64,000 bases of DNA from VRUE01 sp963715455 (GTDB lineage: Bacteria; Actinomycetota; Thermoleophilia; Solirubrobacterales; 70-9), in contig OY970245.1 of the NCBI GenBank assembly GCA_963715455.1, positions 620,001 through 684,000 of the forward strand, written 5' to 3'. Numbering within the stretch: the stretch's first letter is position 1; the number at the start of each line of letters is the position of its first letter. Below, piece by piece: positions 24,542 to 31,689 of the stretch. A program made the translations under genes and the position numbers. The notes beneath the pieces are model-generated. The model ran no database searches. It worked only from the letters and a program-made list of their open reading frames with translations, and was not told the origin of the DNA.

Positions 24542-24625
24542 GTGCGGGCGATGGTGTTCATCTGGGCCGTGATCCTGGGCGGCGGCATCACCTACTTCTC
24601 AGTCATCGGGCTGACTCACCACTGA
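24542..24625 (+). CDS. 27-residue single-helix membrane peptide
   Basis: A very short frame 14 bases after the previous gene: GTG start (or ATG at 24551), product with a single hydrophobic helix, MVFIWAVILGGGITYFSVIG then LTHH. The composition is that of a genuine small membrane protein, not a random frame, and similar short peptides follow stress genes in related genomes as far as I recall. Role unknown. Confidence 0.5.
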   Translation: MRAMVFIWAVILGGGITYFSVIGLTHH

Positions 24626-25015
24626 GGGCGATGACCGGTGAAGAGGGGTGATCGCGCCCCTGCGCTGAACCTTCCTCTCTTCTCATCCTTTGTTCTGAGT
24701 CATGTTTTGACACGGCCTTCCTCTGGGTAAGTCGTTGTCATGTTGCGGAAGAGCAAAGTTGGAGCCGAAGTGCGGGATATCCGAACGGCGCCGTCCCTCG
24801 CTCGCACCGTTCAAGCTCTGCGGACGATTCGCGGTCGTCGTCCCCGTGCACTGGATACCAGACAGCTTCGTCTTCGCTGACGAGTTCTTGCTCTGAGCGC
24901 GCGGCGTTTTGCGCCGGCCCCTGGGGGTAGAAAGGCTGAGAGGCCCAAGGGAGCGGCCCCCGCTCACTCCTCGCCAACTCCGAACCCCAGACCCACGGGA
25001 AGGCGAGCAAGAAAG
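24626..25015. other. Intergenic region with duplicated promoter motif
   Basis: This 390-base gap holds no convincing protein gene. It contains a second copy of GTTTTGACACGGC (24704-24716), with GGGTAA at 24725-24730, and a second, separate GTTT/GGGTAG motif at 24906-24930. A 46-codon Arg-rich frame starts at ATG 24740 just after the first motif, without an RBS. A small stress RNA starting near 24737 is possible but unsupported. Confidence 0.35.
24906..24930 (+). promoter_or_regulatory. Stress-type (SigB/SigF-like) promoter of the epimerase-ferritin fusion gene
   Basis: GTTT (24906-24909), 15 bases, GGGTAG (24925-24930), 85 bases before the start codon of the fusion gene. Same spacing as the 19.8 kb copy. 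Confidence 0.6.
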
Positions 25016-27022
25016 ATGAAGGTAGTTGTAACTGGCGCGACGGGAAACGTCGGCACCAGCACTGTCCAGGCGCTCAGCGAGAGCCAGGAGATCGACGAGA
25101 TCGTCGGGCTGGCCCGGCGCCGGCCGACCTGGGCGCCGCCGAAGACCAGCTGGGTCGAGGCAAACGTTCTCACCGCCGATTTGGGCGCGATCTTCGAGGG
25201 CGCCGATGCGGTCGTCCACCTGGCTTGGGCGATTCAGCCCTCTCGGGATGCGGTAACGCTGGAGCGGATCAACATCGAGGGCAGCCGGCGCGTCTTCGAG
25301 GCCGTGGCCGCAGCCGGCGTGCCAAAGCTGGTCCACGCCTCTTCGGTCGGCGCCTACTCGCGTGGTCCCAAGGACCGCGAGGTCGACGAGAGCTGGCCCA
25401 CCGAAGGCACCTCGACCTCGTTCTACTCGCGCCACAAGGTCGCGGTGGAGCGCGAGCTGGACCGCTTCGAAGCCGACAATCCCGAGACGCGGGTCCTGCG
25501 GCTGCGCCCGGCCCTGATCTTCAAGGACGAGGCGGCGACCGAGATCCGCCGTCTCTTCGTCGGGCCGTTCCTACCCAACTTCCTCCTGCGCCGCCGCTTT
25601 CTCCCGGCGCTGCCCCGAGTCGATCGCCTGCGCTTTCAGGCCGTTCATTCCGAGGACGTCGGGCGGGCCTACCTGCGGGCCGTCCTGGCGGATGTGGAGG
25701 GCGCATTCAACATCGCCGCCGAGCCGCCGCTCAGCCCCGAGGAGATGGCCGAGCGGATCGGCGTGCGCAGCTTCCCGGTGCCGGCCCGAGTCGTGCGGCG
25801 CCTCGCCGATCTGAGCTGGAGGATGCGCCTGCAGCCGACGCCGCCGGGCTGGCTCGACATGGCGCTGAACGTGCCGCTGATGTCCTCCGAGAGGGCGCGC
25901 AAAGAGCTTGGCTGGGAGCCCCGCCACAGTGGGGTGGAGGCGCTGGAGGAGCTGCTGGAGGGCTTGCGCGAGGGCCACGGCGCCAAGACCCCGCCGCTTG
26001 AGGCCGACAGCATTGGCGCCCGGCTCGAGGATCTGAAGACCGGCGTCGGCGCGCGCCAGTGGGATCGCGACCGCGACGAGCAGATCGTCAAGTACCTGGC
26101 CGACGTGCACTCGATCGAGCTGCAGGCGCTGGTGCAGCTTCGCGCCGCGCCGAAGATCGCCGGGGATGAGCGCCTCTGCGAGGCGTTCGAACAGCATCTG
26201 GTCGAGACCGAAGACCAGGAGCGGCGCGTGCGCGAGCGCCTGGAAGCGCTGGGTGGCGAGCCCTCGAAGCTGAAGGACGCGGCCGGTAGGGGCAGTGGCT
26301 GGGCGATGGTCGCCTTCGCAGCCGCGCAGCCCGATACGCCAGGGAAGCTGACGATGCATGCCTACTCCTACGAGCACATGGAGCTTGCCGCCTATGAGTT
26401 GCTGAAGCGACTGGCCGAGCGTGCCGGCGATGAGGAGACGGCGCGGATGGCGGCCAACATCGCCGAGGAGGAGGGGCGGATGGCCGAGCGTTTGGAGCAG
26501 TCCTTCGACACCGCGGTCGAGGCCTCCCTGGCGGCGGTCGATCCAGACCAGCTCGACTCCACCCTGCTGGCCTACCTGCGTGACGTCCATGCCCTCGAGG
26601 GGCAGGCCGAAAAGCTGCTGGAGGCCGGTGCCGAGCGGGTCGGCGATGAGCACCTCGAGACGGCTTTCCGCGACCACCTCGATGAGACCGAACGCCACCG
26701 AAAGCGAATTGCGGGCCTGCTGGAGGAGCGTGGCGCCGGGCCCTCGCTGGTCAAGAACGCGATGCTGAAGGCCGGCGGACTTAACCTCTCCGCCTTCTTT
26801 GGCGCCCAGCCGGACTCGACCACCAAGCTCGCCGGCTTCGCGTTCGCCTTCGAGCACCTGGAGGTTGCCGCTTACGAACTTCTGCAGCGGGTCGCCGCCC
26901 GGGCCGGCGACGAGGGGGTGGTGGCGACGGCGGAGGAAATCCTCGCCGAGGAGCGCCGCGCGGCCGAGCGGGTTGCCGAGAGCTGGAACCGCCCCGACGT
27001 GCCGCTCGGCCTGGCGTCGTGA
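25016..27022 (+). CDS. NAD-dependent epimerase/dehydratase fused to two ferritin-like (DUF892-type) domains
   Basis: A 668-residue fusion. Residues 1-320 are an extended SDR: VVVTGATGNVGTSTVQALSE (Rossmann Gly motif), VVHLAWAIQPSRDAVTLERI, LVHASSVGAY and SFYSRHKVAVERELD (Tyr-x3-Lys). Residues 345-500 and 510-660 are two ferritin-like bundles, each with the order IELQALVQLR / HLVETEDQERRVRERLEALG / EHMELAAYELLKRLAERAGD / EEEGRMAERLEQ and EGQAEKLLEAG / HLDETERHRKRIAGLLEERG / EHLEVAAYELLQRVAARAGD / EERRAAERVAE. It would couple NAD(P)-linked chemistry on a sugar-nucleotide-like substrate with iron binding or oxidation. The domain mix is unusual. Stress-type promoter upstream. Confidence 0.85.
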   Translation: MKVVVTGATGNVGTSTVQALSESQEIDEIVGLARRRPTWAPPKTSWVEANVLTADLGAIFEGADAVVHLAWAIQPSRDAVTLERINIEGSRRVFEAVAAAGVPKLVHASSVGAYSRGPKDREVDESWPTEGTSTSFYSRHKVAVERELDRFEADNPETRVLRLRPALIFKDEAATEIRRLFVGPFLPNFLLRRRFLPALPRVDRLRFQAVHSEDVGRAYLRAVLADVEGAFNIAAEPPLSPEEMAERIGVRSFPVPARVVRRLADLSWRMRLQPTPPGWLDMALNVPLMSSERARKELGWEPRHSGVEALEELLEGLREGHGAKTPPLEADSIGARLEDLKTGVGARQWDRDRDEQIVKYLADVHSIELQALVQLRAAPKIAGDERLCEAFEQHLVETEDQERRVRERLEALGGEPSKLKDAAGRGSGWAMVAFAAAQPDTPGKLTMHAYSYEHMELAAYELLKRLAERAGDEETARMAANIAEEEGRMAERLEQSFDTAVEASLAAVDPDQLDSTLLAYLRDVHALEGQAEKLLEAGAERVGDEHLETAFRDHLDETERHRKRIAGLLEERGAGPSLVKNAMLKAGGLNLSAFFGAQPDSTTKLAGFAFAFEHLEVAAYELLQRVAARAGDEGVVATAEEILAEERRAAERVAESWNRPDVPLGLAS

Positions 27023-27049
27023 AAGAGCGAAAAGACGAGGAGGAGACCG

Positions 27050-28237
27050 ATGAAAGCACTGACTTTCCATGGCAAGCGCGATGTCCGCGTCGACGAGGTG
27101 CCCGACCCGAAGATCGAGCAGCCGACCGACGCGGTCGTGCGCATCACCTCAACCGCGATCTGCGGCTCGGACCTGCACCTCTATGAGGTGCTGGGGATGT
27201 TCATCGAGGAGGGCGACATCCTCGGCCATGAGCCGATGGGCATCGTCGAGGAGGTTGGCTCGGAGGTCAGCCAGATCAAAGCGGGCGACCGTGTCGTCAT
27301 CCCCTTCAACATCTCCTGCGGCGAGTGCTGGATGTGCAAGGAAAAGCTCTTCGCCCAGTGTGAGACGACTCAGAACCGCGAGCAGGAAAAGGGCGCCTCG
27401 CTCTTCGGCTACACCAAGCTCTACGGCGAGGTGCCGGGCGGCCAGGCCGAGTACCTGCGGGTGCCGCAGGCCCACTTCGGGCCGATCAAGGTGCCCGAGA
27501 ACGGCGCGCCCGACGAGCGCTACCTCTTCCTCTCAGACGTGCTGCCGACCGCCTGGCAGGCGGTCGAGTACGCGGCAATCCCGAAAGGCGGCAGCGTCGC
27601 CGTCTACGGGCTCGGGCCGATCGGGCAGATGTGCGCACGGATCGCCCGCCACAAGGGGGCGGAGACGGTGATCGGCATCGACAACGTCCCCGAGCGCCTG
27701 GAGATGGCCCGCCGCCACGGTGTTGAGGCGATCGACTCCTCCGCACATGAAGACGCGCCGGCGATCCTCAGGGAGATGACCGACGGGCGCGGCCCCGACG
27801 GGGTGATCGACGCGGTCGGCATGGAGGCACATGGCGCCCACGTCGCTGAGCTGGCCCAGAAGGCGACCGGCCTGCTGCCAGGCGCGCTCGCGGCAAAGGC
27901 GACCGAAAAGGCGGCTGTTGACCGGCTTTCGGCGTTGCTCGAGGCAATCGACACGGTGCGCCGCGGCGGCACGATCTCGATTTCGGGCGTCTACGGCGGC
28001 CAACTCGACCCGCTGCCGATGATGCAGCTCTTCGACAAGGGCGTACAGATCCGTATGGGCCAGGCCCACGTGCGGCGCTGGACCGATGAGATCCTGCCGC
28101 TGCTCGAAGGCGACGAGGACCCGCTCGGCGTTGACGATCTCACCACCCACCAGCTGCCTCTGGCCGAGGCGCCGAGCGCCTACGAGATGTTCCAGAAGAA
28201 GGAAGACGGGGCGATCAAGGTCGTCCTCAAGCCCTGA
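27050..28237 (+). CDS. Zinc-dependent alcohol/formaldehyde dehydrogenase (MDR family)
   Basis: A 395-residue medium-chain dehydrogenase. Catalytic zinc: TAICGSDLHLYEVL (Cys38-type) and ILGHEPMGIVEEVG (GHE); structural zinc cysteines in ISCGECWMCKEKLFAQCE; NAD site VAVYGLGPIGQMCARIA. The insert and the C-terminal GQAHVRRWTDEILPLLEGDE resemble glutathione-independent formaldehyde dehydrogenases. Follows the epimerase fusion by 27 bases with RBS GAGGAGGAG, so it is probably co-transcribed in the stress operon. Confidence 0.9.
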   Translation: MKALTFHGKRDVRVDEVPDPKIEQPTDAVVRITSTAICGSDLHLYEVLGMFIEEGDILGHEPMGIVEEVGSEVSQIKAGDRVVIPFNISCGECWMCKEKLFAQCETTQNREQEKGASLFGYTKLYGEVPGGQAEYLRVPQAHFGPIKVPENGAPDERYLFLSDVLPTAWQAVEYAAIPKGGSVAVYGLGPIGQMCARIARHKGAETVIGIDNVPERLEMARRHGVEAIDSSAHEDAPAILREMTDGRGPDGVIDAVGMEAHGAHVAELAQKATGLLPGALAAKATEKAAVDRLSALLEAIDTVRRGGTISISGVYGGQLDPLPMMQLFDKGVQIRMGQAHVRRWTDEILPLLEGDEDPLGVDDLTTHQLPLAEAPSAYEMFQKKEDGAIKVVLKP

Positions 28238-28238
28238 G

Positions 28239-29264
28239 ATGAAGCGACCTGAGTCCCGCCCGCGTGGGCGGCTCAGGCGCTCGGACTGCTCGGGGCCAGG
28301 AATCAGCCGGCGTCGTCGCGGCGGCGGCTTCAGCTACCTCGACCGCGAAGGCGGGCGCGTCGACGACGAGGACACCCTCGGGCGGATTCGCGCGCTGGCA
28401 ATCCCGCCGGCCTGGCGGGACGTCTGGATTTGCGGCGATCCCTACGGCCACATCCAGGCGACCGGTCTCGACGAAGCAGGACGCAAGCAGTACCTCTACC
28501 ACGAGCGCTGGCAGCTCAGGGCGGCGCAGCGCAAGTTCGAGTCGATGCGTGAGTTCGCCGCGATCCTGCCGAAGCTGCGCCGCGTGGTGAAGAAGGACCT
28601 CACGCAGGAGGGAATGCCGCGCACGCGGGCGCTGGCCTGCGCGGTGCGCTTGCTCGATCTGGGCTTCTTCCGGATCGGCGGGGAGGAGTACGCCGAGACC
28701 AACGAGAGCTACGGGGTGGCCACGGTGCTGCGCGAGCATGTCTCGATCGAGGACGGGGAGGTGATCTTTGACTTTCCGGCGAAGAGCGGTCAGCGCCGCG
28801 TGCAGTCGATCCGCGATCCGGAGGTCAGGGCGGCGATCGAGCCGATGCGTCGTCGCCGCAGCGGCCCTGACGACCTCCTCGTCTTCCGCGAGGACGGCAC
28901 CTGGCGCGATGTCCGCTCCGAGGACGTCAACACCTACCTGCAGAAGAAGGCCGGCGAGGAGTTCTCGGCCAAGGACTTCCGCACCTGGCACGGGTCCGTG
29001 CTTGCTGCGATGGAGCTGGCGCGAGAGGGAGCGCCGCACTCAAAGGGTGGGGGCGAGCGCGCGATCCGCGCTGCGGTCAAGCGCGTGGCTGAGCGCCTCG
29101 GCAACACCCCCGCCGTCTGCCGCAGCTCCTATATCGACCCGCGGGTGCTCGACCGATTCCGTGACGGCAAGACGATCGAGCTTCCCAGCCCCGCCCAAGA
29201 AGCCACTGTTACCCCACGGCAGCAGGCGCTTGTAGAGCGCCGGGTCATGATGCTGATCGAGTAG
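28239..29264 (+). CDS. Type IB DNA topoisomerase
   Basis: A 341-residue eukaryotic-like topoisomerase IB. N-terminal domain: RRRRGGGFSYLDREGGRVDD, IPPAWRDVWICGDPYGHIQA, RKQYLYHERWQLRAAQRKFE; catalytic domain: RTRALACAVRLLDLGFFRIG (Arg), FPAKSGQRR (Lys region), FSAKDFRTWHGSVLAA (Arg, His) and CRSSYIDPRVL with nucleophile Tyr298. It relaxes supercoils through a 3'-phosphotyrosine. ATG one base after the dehydrogenase stop (TGAGATG), same operon. Last gene before the putative island. Confidence 0.93.
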   Translation: MKRPESRPRGRLRRSDCSGPGISRRRRGGGFSYLDREGGRVDDEDTLGRIRALAIPPAWRDVWICGDPYGHIQATGLDEAGRKQYLYHERWQLRAAQRKFESMREFAAILPKLRRVVKKDLTQEGMPRTRALACAVRLLDLGFFRIGGEEYAETNESYGVATVLREHVSIEDGEVIFDFPAKSGQRRVQSIRDPEVRAAIEPMRRRRSGPDDLLVFREDGTWRDVRSEDVNTYLQKKAGEEFSAKDFRTWHGSVLAAMELAREGAPHSKGGGERAIRAAVKRVAERLGNTPAVCRSSYIDPRVLDRFRDGKTIELPSPAQEATVTPRQQALVERRVMMLIE

Positions 29265-29367
29265 CTCGCTGCGGCTCTACCGTAAAAGCTGAAGGGCCGG
29301 CACTGCAAGCTCGGCAAGGTCAGAGGCAAGCATGGGGGCAGTAGCTTCCGAAGCAGGCCTTTCGGAG

Positions 29368-29411
29368 TGGAGCTAGGCGGATTCGAACCGCCGACCTCCT
29401 GGGTGCGATCC
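29368..29411 (-). repeat. Displaced 3' half of tRNA-Ala (attachment-site repeat, island left end)
   Basis: 44 bases identical to 42801-42844, the anticodon-to-3'-end half of tRNA-Ala(CGC), in the same orientation. The 5' half is absent here. A lone tRNA 3' half at one end, with the intact tRNA at the other, is the standard scar of integration into a tRNA gene by a tyrosine recombinase. Confidence 0.85.
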
Positions 29412-29618
29412 GCGTCGGCCAAGATCGCGGAAGTGGCGAAAAGGGGCCAATTACCAGCATGTTTACGGAGGTAGCTGTGACCCCCGCCAAACGTGGATGC
29501 GCGGGGATTAGCGGCGATTAGCGGGGAGTCAGCCACTTCTGGCGAGAAGTGGCTGAAATCAGAAGGGACGGTTCGAGCAGCGTCGGTCACCGCTACACAA
29601 AGGCATACCCTGACCCGG
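29412..29618. other. Island left end, non-coding, with inverted repeat and hairpin
   Basis: A 207-base stretch without a gene. It contains a 25-base sequence (29496-29520) whose exact reverse complement lies at 42673-42697 near the other island end. It is followed by a hairpin, CAGCCACTTCT-ggcg-AGAAGTGGCTG (29530-29555). The other end has the related palindrome CAGCCACTAGTGGCTG. These may be recombinase arm sites or remains of the integration machinery. Confidence 0.6.
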
Positions 29619-30767
29619 ATGCGCCGACGTCAGATCCCGATGGGATTGGGGATCGAGCAGCCACCGGCTTGGCTCGGGCTACTGGCGACCTTGGTCGCGG
29701 TCGCGGTCGGAACGCTCCTCGTCTACCCGCTCAAGGACGTGGCGCCGGTCGTCTCGCTCGGGATCGTCTACCTGCCGGCGATTCTTCTGATCTCGACCGT
29801 GTGGGGATTGCGGCTCGGGCTGTTCGCCTCGATCGCCAGCGCCGCCGCCTTCAACTTCTTCCAGATCCCGCCGCTACATCGATTCACGATTGCCGAGGAG
29901 GAGAACTGGGTTGCGCTGATCGCGTTCGTGATCGCGGCGGTCGTCAGCAGCTCGGTCGCCGGCCTCGCGCGTGCCCGTGCTGTAGAAGCGGAGCGTCGCC
30001 GCGAGGAGGCCGATAGGGCGCTCGCCGAGCTGGAGGAGTTGAGCCGCGAGCGGGATCGGATGCAGGCGGAGGCGGTGCAAGCCGAGGCGGTGCGGCGCAG
30101 CGACGAGCTGAAGACCGTGCTGTTGCGGTCGATCTCCCACGACCTGCGGACGCCGCTGACCTCGATCATCGCCGGTGGCTCCGCGCTCGGCTCGGAGACC
30201 TTGACGGCCGAGGAGCGCGCCGAGCTGAGCGAGGGGATCGTGGCGGAGGGAAGCCGTCTTTCGCGCCTGGTCGAGAACCTCCTCGACATGTCCCGGCTTG
30301 AGGCCGGGAAGGCCGAGCCGCACCGGGGGCCGGTTGATCTCGCCGAGGTGCTGGAGGCGGCGCGGCAGGGACAGGGCAAGTCGGAGTCGATTCGCCTGGC
30401 GCTCGACGCGGAGCTGCCAATGGTCAACGCCGACGCCGCCCAGCTTGAGCGTGTCTTCGCGAATTTGCTTGAGAACGCGGTCCGCTACGGGAACGGTCGT
30501 CCGGTGCAGGTCCGCTCACGGGTGGTGGGTGGCAATCTCGTCGTCCGCGTGGTCGACCAGGGACCGGGGATACCCGAGGGCGAGTGGGAGCGGATCTTCG
30601 AGCCCTTCCAGCACGGCGACGCCACCAACGCCGGCTCCGGGCTTGGCCTGGCGATCGCCAAGGGGTTTGTCGAGGCCAACGGAGGCGAGATTGCGGTCGA
30701 GTCGTTGCCGGGACAGGGGACCAGCTTCGTCGTCACTGTGCCACCTCACGACGGAGGCGAGGCATGA
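29619..30767 (+). CDS. KdpD-type sensor histidine kinase, transmembrane and kinase part only
   Basis: About 382 residues. Residues 15-115 form the four-helix DUF4118 membrane domain of KdpD (FFQIPPLHRFTIAEEENWVA follows helix 3), then a coiled coil, HisKA with phospho-acceptor His in LLRSISHDLRTPLTSIIAGG, and HATPase_c with NLLENAVRYGNG, VVDQGPGIPEGEWERIFEPF and GSGLGLAIAKG. The N-terminal KdpD and Usp domains are missing; they are encoded separately at 36.1 kb. Alternative start at ATG 29640. Its stop overlaps the response regulator start (ATGA). Confidence 0.9.
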   Translation: MRRRQIPMGLGIEQPPAWLGLLATLVAVAVGTLLVYPLKDVAPVVSLGIVYLPAILLISTVWGLRLGLFASIASAAAFNFFQIPPLHRFTIAEEENWVALIAFVIAAVVSSSVAGLARARAVEAERRREEADRALAELEELSRERDRMQAEAVQAEAVRRSDELKTVLLRSISHDLRTPLTSIIAGGSALGSETLTAEERAELSEGIVAEGSRLSRLVENLLDMSRLEAGKAEPHRGPVDLAEVLEAARQGQGKSESIRLALDAELPMVNADAAQLERVFANLLENAVRYGNGRPVQVRSRVVGGNLVVRVVDQGPGIPEGEWERIFEPFQHGDATNAGSGLGLAIAKGFVEANGGEIAVESLPGQGTSFVVTVPPHDGGEA

Positions 30768-31444
30768 ACGCGGCGACCCGTGTCCTGGTGTGTGACGACG
30801 AGCCGCAGATCCTCCGTGCCCTGCGGGTGATCCTGCGCGACGCGGGCTATGAGGCGGTCACCGCCTCCACCGGCGAGGAGGCCCTCGACCGCGCGGCGGT
30901 GAAGCCGCCGGCCGCGGCGATCCTCGACCTGATGCTGCCCGATATCGACGGGGTCGAGGTGACGAAGCGGCTGCGCGAGTGGAGCGAGATGCCGATCATC
31001 GTCCTCTCGGCGGTCGGCGAGGAGGAGGCGAAGGTGCGGGCGCTGGCGGCCGGTGCCGACGACTACGTGACCAAGCCCTTCGGGCCGCCGGAGCTGGTGG
31101 CGCGGCTCGAGGCGGTGCTGCGGCGCGCGAAGCCCGAGACGTCGGAGCCGCTGATCGCCGCCGATGGCCTGGAGATCGACCTCGTTGCCCGCGCCGTGCG
31201 CCGCGACGGCGAGGAGGTTCACCTGACCCCGACCGAGTTCGAGCTGCTGCGCACGCTCGCCCAGAACCGTGGTCGCCTGATGACGCACCGCGCGCTCCTG
31301 GTCGAGGTGTGGGGGGTGGAGTACGAAGACGACGTCCAGGTGCTGCGCGCCCACGTCGCCAACCTGCGGAGCAAGATCGAGCCCCCCGACGGTCCCCGCT
31401 ACATCCGCACCGATCCCGGCGTCGGCTACCGCTTCGCGGGCTAA
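30764..31444 (+). CDS. kdpE: OmpR-family response regulator, KdpE type
   Basis: A 226-residue regulator. Receiver domain: VLVCDDEPQILRALRVILRD (acidic pair), AAILDLMLPDIDGVEVTKRL (phospho-acceptor Asp), VLSAVGEEEAKVRALAAGAD and DYVTKPFGPPEL (Lys). Winged helix: VHLTPTEFELLRTLAQNRGR, VEYEDDVQVLRAHVANLRSK and IRTDPGVGYRFAG. It activates kdp transcription when phosphorylated by KdpD under potassium limitation. Partner of the kinase it overlaps. Confidence 0.92.
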   Translation: MNAATRVLVCDDEPQILRALRVILRDAGYEAVTASTGEEALDRAAVKPPAAAILDLMLPDIDGVEVTKRLREWSEMPIIVLSAVGEEEAKVRALAAGADDYVTKPFGPPELVARLEAVLRRAKPETSEPLIAADGLEIDLVARAVRRDGEEVHLTPTEFELLRTLAQNRGRLMTHRALLVEVWGVEYEDDVQVLRAHVANLRSKIEPPDGPRYIRTDPGVGYRFAG

Positions 31445-31449
31445 AGCGA

Positions 31450-31470
31450 CCTTTACGAAATCTGTATACG
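31450..31470 (+). promoter_or_regulatory. Candidate KdpE-binding region before the kdp structural genes
   Basis: A short AT-richer stretch in an otherwise GC-rich gap, with two copies of a TTTACG/GTATACG-like half site (31452-31457 and 31464-31470) about 12 bases apart. It lies between kdpE and the first small kdp gene, where KdpE would be expected to act. Weak evidence. Confidence 0.35.
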
Positions 31471-31522
31471 CGGGGCCGGTTTCTTCATGCGGCCTTGACG
31501 GGGTGAGGCGCACGATCGCTGT

Positions 31523-31603
31523 ATGGATCTCGTCTCAATCGCCTTGGCGGTCGCCGCCTTCGGGTTGATCTACGCGTTGATCGGCGGGCTGGACCGAGTA
31601 TGA
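31523..31603 (+). CDS. 26-residue membrane peptide upstream of kdpF
   Basis: Product MDLVSIALAVAAFGLIYALI then GGLDRV: a single hydrophobic helix with a short charged end. Its stop overlaps the kdpF start (ATGA-type overlap, GTATGA). Two small hydrophobic genes in tandem before kdpA occur in other kdp loci as I recall; this one may be a second KdpF-like subunit. Confidence 0.6.
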   Translation: MDLVSIALAVAAFGLIYALIGGLDRV

Positions 31604-31689
31604 GCGCCGCCGAGCTGTTCGGGCTGATCGTCTCCGCCGCGGTTTTCGGCTATCTCGCCTACGCGCTGTTTCGCGGAGAGAAGCTCTGA
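31600..31689 (+). CDS. kdpF: K+-transporting ATPase small subunit KdpF
   Basis: A 29-residue peptide: MSAAELFGLIVSAAVFGYLA then YALFRGEKL. The GYLxYALxRxExL end is typical of KdpF, which stabilises the KdpABC complex in the membrane. Overlaps the previous peptide gene and kdpA (TGATG). Confidence 0.85.
   Translation: MSAAELFGLIVSAAVFGYLAYALFRGEKL

Noticed and set aside
24738..25010. 90-codon minus-strand frame in the 24.6-25.0 kb gap
   Set aside because: No RBS, no recognised motif, and it overlaps two promoter motifs of the plus strand; not supported as a gene.
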